NCBI GenBank assembly: GCA_022842085.1
Contig: JALHQF010000030.1
Span: forward strand, 1 to 6,611
Direction of reading: 5' to 3'
Length of the DNA stretch: 6,611 bases
Source: Patescibacteria group bacterium
GTDB taxonomy: Bacteria > Patescibacteriota > UBA1384 > CAILIB01
Within the stretch, counting starts at the first letter, position 1, and each line of letters starts with the position of its first letter. The notes below the pieces were generated by a model. It did not search any database, had not been told where the DNA came from, and was given only the letters and a program-made list of their open reading frames with translations. A program made the translations under genes and the position numbers. Positions 5,101-6,611 of the stretch are shown here, piece after piece.

Positions 5101-6611
5101 TGGATGGCCGAACCTACACGTTTGGCTCAGATGGAACATTGAGCTCGATGACGATTCCGCAGGATGCCCTCCGTCCGGCAGCGCTCCAGTACAGCTACGC
5201 CGGAACCCCCACGAGGCTGACCCAGGTAACCGATGCCACTGATGCGCAGCGCTGGGCCAAGCTGCACTACGGAGGCGGAAGTCAGTGCGGCACCATCCCG
5301 GGCGGGTTTGTATCTCCACCTTCCGGTATGCTCTGTGCGCTTGAAACCTATGATGGGAGCGTAACGCAGTTTCTCTACACGACGGTAGGGGCCAGCGTTG
5401 GCCTGGCTCGTGTACTGGCTCCAGGAAACCAGCAGGTTGACTATGGGTACGACAGCAATGGCCTACTCACCCAGGTACGAGACGTTCTAGCAAACGACGC
5501 GGTGGCCGCCGGTGTGCGCACCAACGATGCCACGGTTCGAACCGAAGTTGCCTACGACGTGCTCGGAAGGGCGGTAAGTGTTGTAGCTCCCGCCGCCACA
5601 GTGGGTGCTGTGCGGCAGCAGGACACCTACCACTACCGTGTAAACCACACCCTCATGCGAGTGGTGGGTAACACGGAGCCGCATGGTTTTTCACGCAAGG
5701 TTACGTACGACAGCCTCCTTCGTACCACCGCCGAAACCGACCTGGCAAACCAGACCAGTACCACGGTGTGGGATCCCATCAAGGATCTGGTACTCAAGAC
5801 GAGCTCTGCACTAGGGCAAACCAGTACGACGATCTACGACGTGGTTGATCGGCCGATTTGGAGCTACGGCCCCGCCCCAGATGCGTGGTTTGGTGCCGAT
5901 CGTAAGCCTGTCCCGGCTCAGGTAGGTAACGTACCGACCCGCAAGCAGCTCTTTGACGAGAACTTCGGAACACTGGCTGGTACGTACTACCAGGCCACCA
6001 CCTTTACGCCTGCGGGTGGAACGCAAACGCGCATGCTCAGCGGGGCGCCGCTTGGTCACAGCACGGGCTTGGTGGGTGGTACGCAGCCGCTCAAGAAAAC
6101 CTGGGGTGGCTCGAGTCCAGCCCCTGGTGTCACGATTTCTAGTAGCGGCTGGGGTGCGCGGTTTACCGGCCTCATCAGCCTGCCTGCTGTGGGAATGTAC
6201 GAGTTCAACGTTGGCACTGATGATGGCGTCCGCCTGTCAATTGAAGGTCAGACCATTCTCAACGACTGGACAGACGGAGCTTTCCGCTACCGCGCCGCCG
6301 CGAAGTTCACTACTACCGAAGCCAACAAGTGGTACCGCATCACGATTGAGTACTACACGAAGAGTGGGAGCGAAGGAGATGCTCGCTTCGAGATGACGAT
6401 GAATCCGCCAGGGCAGGGACCGATTGAAATTCCGGCGAGTAGCCTCCAGCCGTTCTACAGCCTAGGTACGTCTACGGAGACTCCCGATAGCCACCCGGCT
6501 GTTGCCGATGCAACCGTGGTCACCAGCTATGGCGCTCGACCAGAGTTTGGGCTCGCGCAGAGCCTTACGCTCAACCCGGCGGGGAGTAGCTACGTGAGCT
6601 CGAGCACCTAC
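2103..6611 (+). CDS. Exported RHS/YD-repeat protein with three PA14 domains, 3' end outside window
   Basis: The frame runs 1,503 codons without a stop from ATG 2103 to the edge. ATG 2103 is the first start after an in-frame TAG (2079-2081), and it gives a clean signal peptide (residues 1-30, cleavage after AQA). Then follow: a beta-rich N region with KEYIIVANREA and YPLIIDPT (to about 312), as in wall-associated RHS proteins; a DNRLRE-like segment (about 315-470); an Fn3/Ig-like domain with DPDGDALLYRF and a W..P..L.DG.TYHW.I..WD core (about 475-582); the RHS opener IDLATGNL (about 598-605); PA14 modules at 635-763 and 786-913; RHS shell from PRGWSLNVDADG (about 917), including LDGRTYTFGSDG; four YD repeats (1114-1250); a third PA14 (about 1291-1437); then RHS-like sequence to the end. 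RHS proteins form a beta shell that often encloses a variable C-terminal toxin; PA14 modules often bind glycans. Here that would mean a surface or secreted adhesin or contact effector. No toxin domain, wall anchor or membrane helix is visible. No Shine-Dalgarno precedes the start. The exact function is unknown. Confidence 0.93.
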   Translation, partial: MPAARHTPATVRFVTVLLALLLPLGPTAQAVFLSPPEIPPSSPGALPVQEAAYRIDAQQGTFPADVALGEQLAVEQAQLREGKPRSGPAVEITDLRTSDTKTLRDASGKVEVRQYTTPVHFQEGGAWKAVDTSLEQVANGTWRTRANSWETQFGPSAKQGVSLIRDGQRIRIRPNAPTDVLPEVSGLTPNQTITYRSVWPGVDLVYQVTGAEVKEYIIVANREAAQQDFTFTYEGTALTPTAEVGRYRLSGAFAGAFLMPPTVSNQTGTIQEGSVAVRQTVKGSSVSVAFQPMWLASVQEEAYPLIIDPTTYLAPVEYASIKSDGYVCWAGMGCGNAVGMLNTSAGWRAWRHFTRANYSSLAGKYLIAADLNFQMVPPGQVSYRGTPDLRNYWARAATAWSFWGWTDSYGVTGSQIAESGWISVLPQYRHALSVGDYGMVLAINGEEQPNFVTYKFFDPYYTFTSFLYTSYPVSATPSGPANGAKVVSLTPALTATAGSDPDGDALLYRFKLATAVDHGSIVYVSGWNPTPSWTVPDDLLADGRTYHWFIQTWDQQTPDHAVAPATSVNSAWQSFTVDLRQGKDATQAYDTVGPVSIDLATGNLTTGTGSHSSAALGGALGVSLEYNTPIRAREGLTGEYWNCAVSFCGTPTTPATVVRTDAKLDFAWQASGPAPGQIASDLFIARWQGYFVAPSSGTFEFGAVADDGVQIVINNQLVLNQWYYQAGTRWGSGIALQEGDVVPVHINFVENYGNATFQVRVRGAVSDQVVPTQWWRTAPRSVVQKGLTASYYHHSGDYVQQDQNLFMRRSDPTVSFTWGTGAPVPGGPSDKFLVRWTGYFTAPSTGTYKFGSNSDDAMGVNINGIDTVPWPRSGYFMPATGISLTAGQTVPVNIFYGEHSAGAYAELRIDGPGFNPAQAVGPGYFTTGSDVLPRGWSLNVDADGSIPYDYATVQTNGVTLHDASGSRYEYKWTGSAYTPPVDGGGTLVRNANGTLTLQDLDGRTYTFGSDGTLSSMTIPQDALRPAALQYSYAGTPTRLTQVTDATDAQRWAKLHYGGGSQCGTIPGGFVSPPSGMLCALETYDGSVTQFLYTTVGASVGLARVLAPGNQQVDYGYDSNGLLTQVRDVLANDAVAAGVRTNDATVRTEVAYDVLGRAVSVVAPAATVGAVRQQDTYHYRVNHTLMRVVGNTEPHGFSRKVTYDSLLRTTAETDLANQTSTTVWDPIKDLVLKTSSALGQTSTTIYDVVDRPIWSYGPAPDAWFGADRKPVPAQVGNVPTRKQLFDENFGTLAGTYYQATTFTPAGGTQTRMLSGAPLGHSTGLVGGTQPLKKTWGGSSPAPGVTISSSGWGARFTGLISLPAVGMYEFNVGTDDGVRLSIEGQTILNDWTDGAFRYRAAAKFTTTEANKWYRITIEYYTKSGSEGDARFEMTMNPPGQGPIEIPASSLQPFYSLGTSTETPDSHPAVADATVVTSYGARPEFGLAQSLTLNPAGSSYVSSSTY
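2169..2204 (+). terminator. Intrinsic-terminator-like hairpin inside the signal-peptide codons
   Basis: The arms ccgcttgggc (2169-2178) and gcccaagcgg (2184-2193) are a perfect 10-bp, GC-rich inverted repeat with a 5-base loop (ccacc), followed at once by ttttcctttct (2194-2204). The T-run is only on the + strand side, so the polarity matches transcription from recJ. It covers codons 23 to about 31 of the RHS gene (PLGPTAQAV). It could stop recJ read-through or act as an attenuator opened by translating ribosomes. The T-run is broken by two C's, so its efficiency is uncertain. Confidence 0.55.
4005..4391 (+). other. PA14 module 1 of the RHS protein
   Basis: Residues about 635-763. It opens with GLTGEYW, and the PA14 core is at 687-722, with WQGYFVAPSSGTFEF, then ADDGVQIVIN and LVLNQW. 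It closes with a VHINFVENYGNATFQVRVRG strand pair. The D-D-G loop is the usual metal/ligand-loop position of PA14 domains. It sits just after the RHS opener SLEYNTP. Confidence 0.85.
4458..4841 (+). other. PA14 module 2 of the RHS protein
   Basis: Residues about 786-913. It starts GLTASYY, and the core at 836-864 reads WTGYFTAPSTGTYKFG, then SDDAMGVNING. It ends with VNIFYGEHSAGAYAELRIDG. The loop is D-D-A rather than the D-D-G of modules 1 and 3. It follows module 1 after a linker of about 22 residues and leads directly into the RHS segment PRGWSLN. Confidence 0.83.
5439..5880 (+). repeat. Cluster of four YD (RHS) repeats
   Basis: YD-type units are visible at YGYDSNGLL (Tyr1116), VAYDVLGR (Tyr1151), VTYDSLLR (Tyr1202) and TIYDVVDR (Tyr1245). 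Spacing is uneven, about 35-51 residues, and the repeats are diverged at DNA level, so they are protein-level repeats only. The pattern Y-D-x-x-x-R is the hallmark of the RHS beta-shell strands. Confidence 0.8.
5973..6413 (+). other. PA14 module 3 of the RHS protein, inserted in the RHS core
   Basis: Residues about 1291-1437, opening LAGTYYQ. The core at 1354-1389 reads FTGLISLPAVGMYEFNVG, then TDDGVRLSIEG and TILNDW. It ends with YRITIEYYTKSG and ARFEMTMNPPG. It separates the fourth YD repeat from further RHS-like sequence (VVTSYGARPEFGLAQSLTL) that runs to the edge. Confidence 0.78.

Noticed and set aside
5953..6396. A 147-codon + strand frame in another phase
   Set aside because: It falls within PA14 module 3, where the main frame gives a clear PA14 core. 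The alternative product is low-complexity Arg/Ser/Thr-rich and unrecognisable.

Overview
The window carries three genes, all on the + strand. They are the 3' end of a divisome gene (ftsQ-like, bases 2-445), a complete recJ (445-2043), and the first 1,503 codons of a very large exported RHS/YD-repeat protein with PA14 domains (2103-6611). The last gene stays open to the right edge, so its end lies outside the window. I see no tRNA, rRNA, CRISPR array, insertion sequence or integrase.

Organism: the DNA is moderately GC-rich by eye and reads well in the standard code. TGA ends the ftsQ-like gene, and the 1,503-codon frame has no internal stop. A short RecJ with the motif GDYDADGVPGTAL, directly coupled to an FtsQ-like gene and with no clear Shine-Dalgarno at either visible start, suggests a Patescibacteria/CPR lineage, perhaps Saccharibacteria-like. 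This is inference from remembered family patterns, not a search result. The RHS protein resembles, domain by domain, large PA14/RHS surface proteins I know mainly from Actinobacteria. That would fit an epibiont that exchanges genes with actinobacterial hosts, but it is not proven here.

Layout: ftsQ and recJ overlap at TGATG (443-447), so they are probably one transcript with coupled translation. A 59-base gap follows and holds a perfect 9-bp dyad (2058-2081). The RHS gene then starts at ATG 2103 with a textbook signal peptide. Within the signal-peptide codons lies a perfect 10-bp GC-rich hairpin followed by a T-rich run (2169-2204), which looks like a + strand intrinsic terminator. It may end recJ read-through, or it may make RHS transcription depend on translation of the leader codons.

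The RHS product is predicted, in order, to have a signal peptide (residues 1-30), an N-terminal wall-associated beta region ending in YPLIIDPT (about 80-312), a DNRLRE-like domain (about 315-470), an Fn3/Ig-like domain (about 475-582), the opening of the RHS shell (DLATGNL, about 594-630), two PA14 modules (635-763 and 786-913), RHS/YD core (about 915-1290), a third PA14 module (about 1291-1437), and a return to RHS sequence at the edge. The C-terminus, where such proteins usually carry their variable effector or anchoring domain, is not visible. The housekeeping pair and the surface protein share no obvious function.
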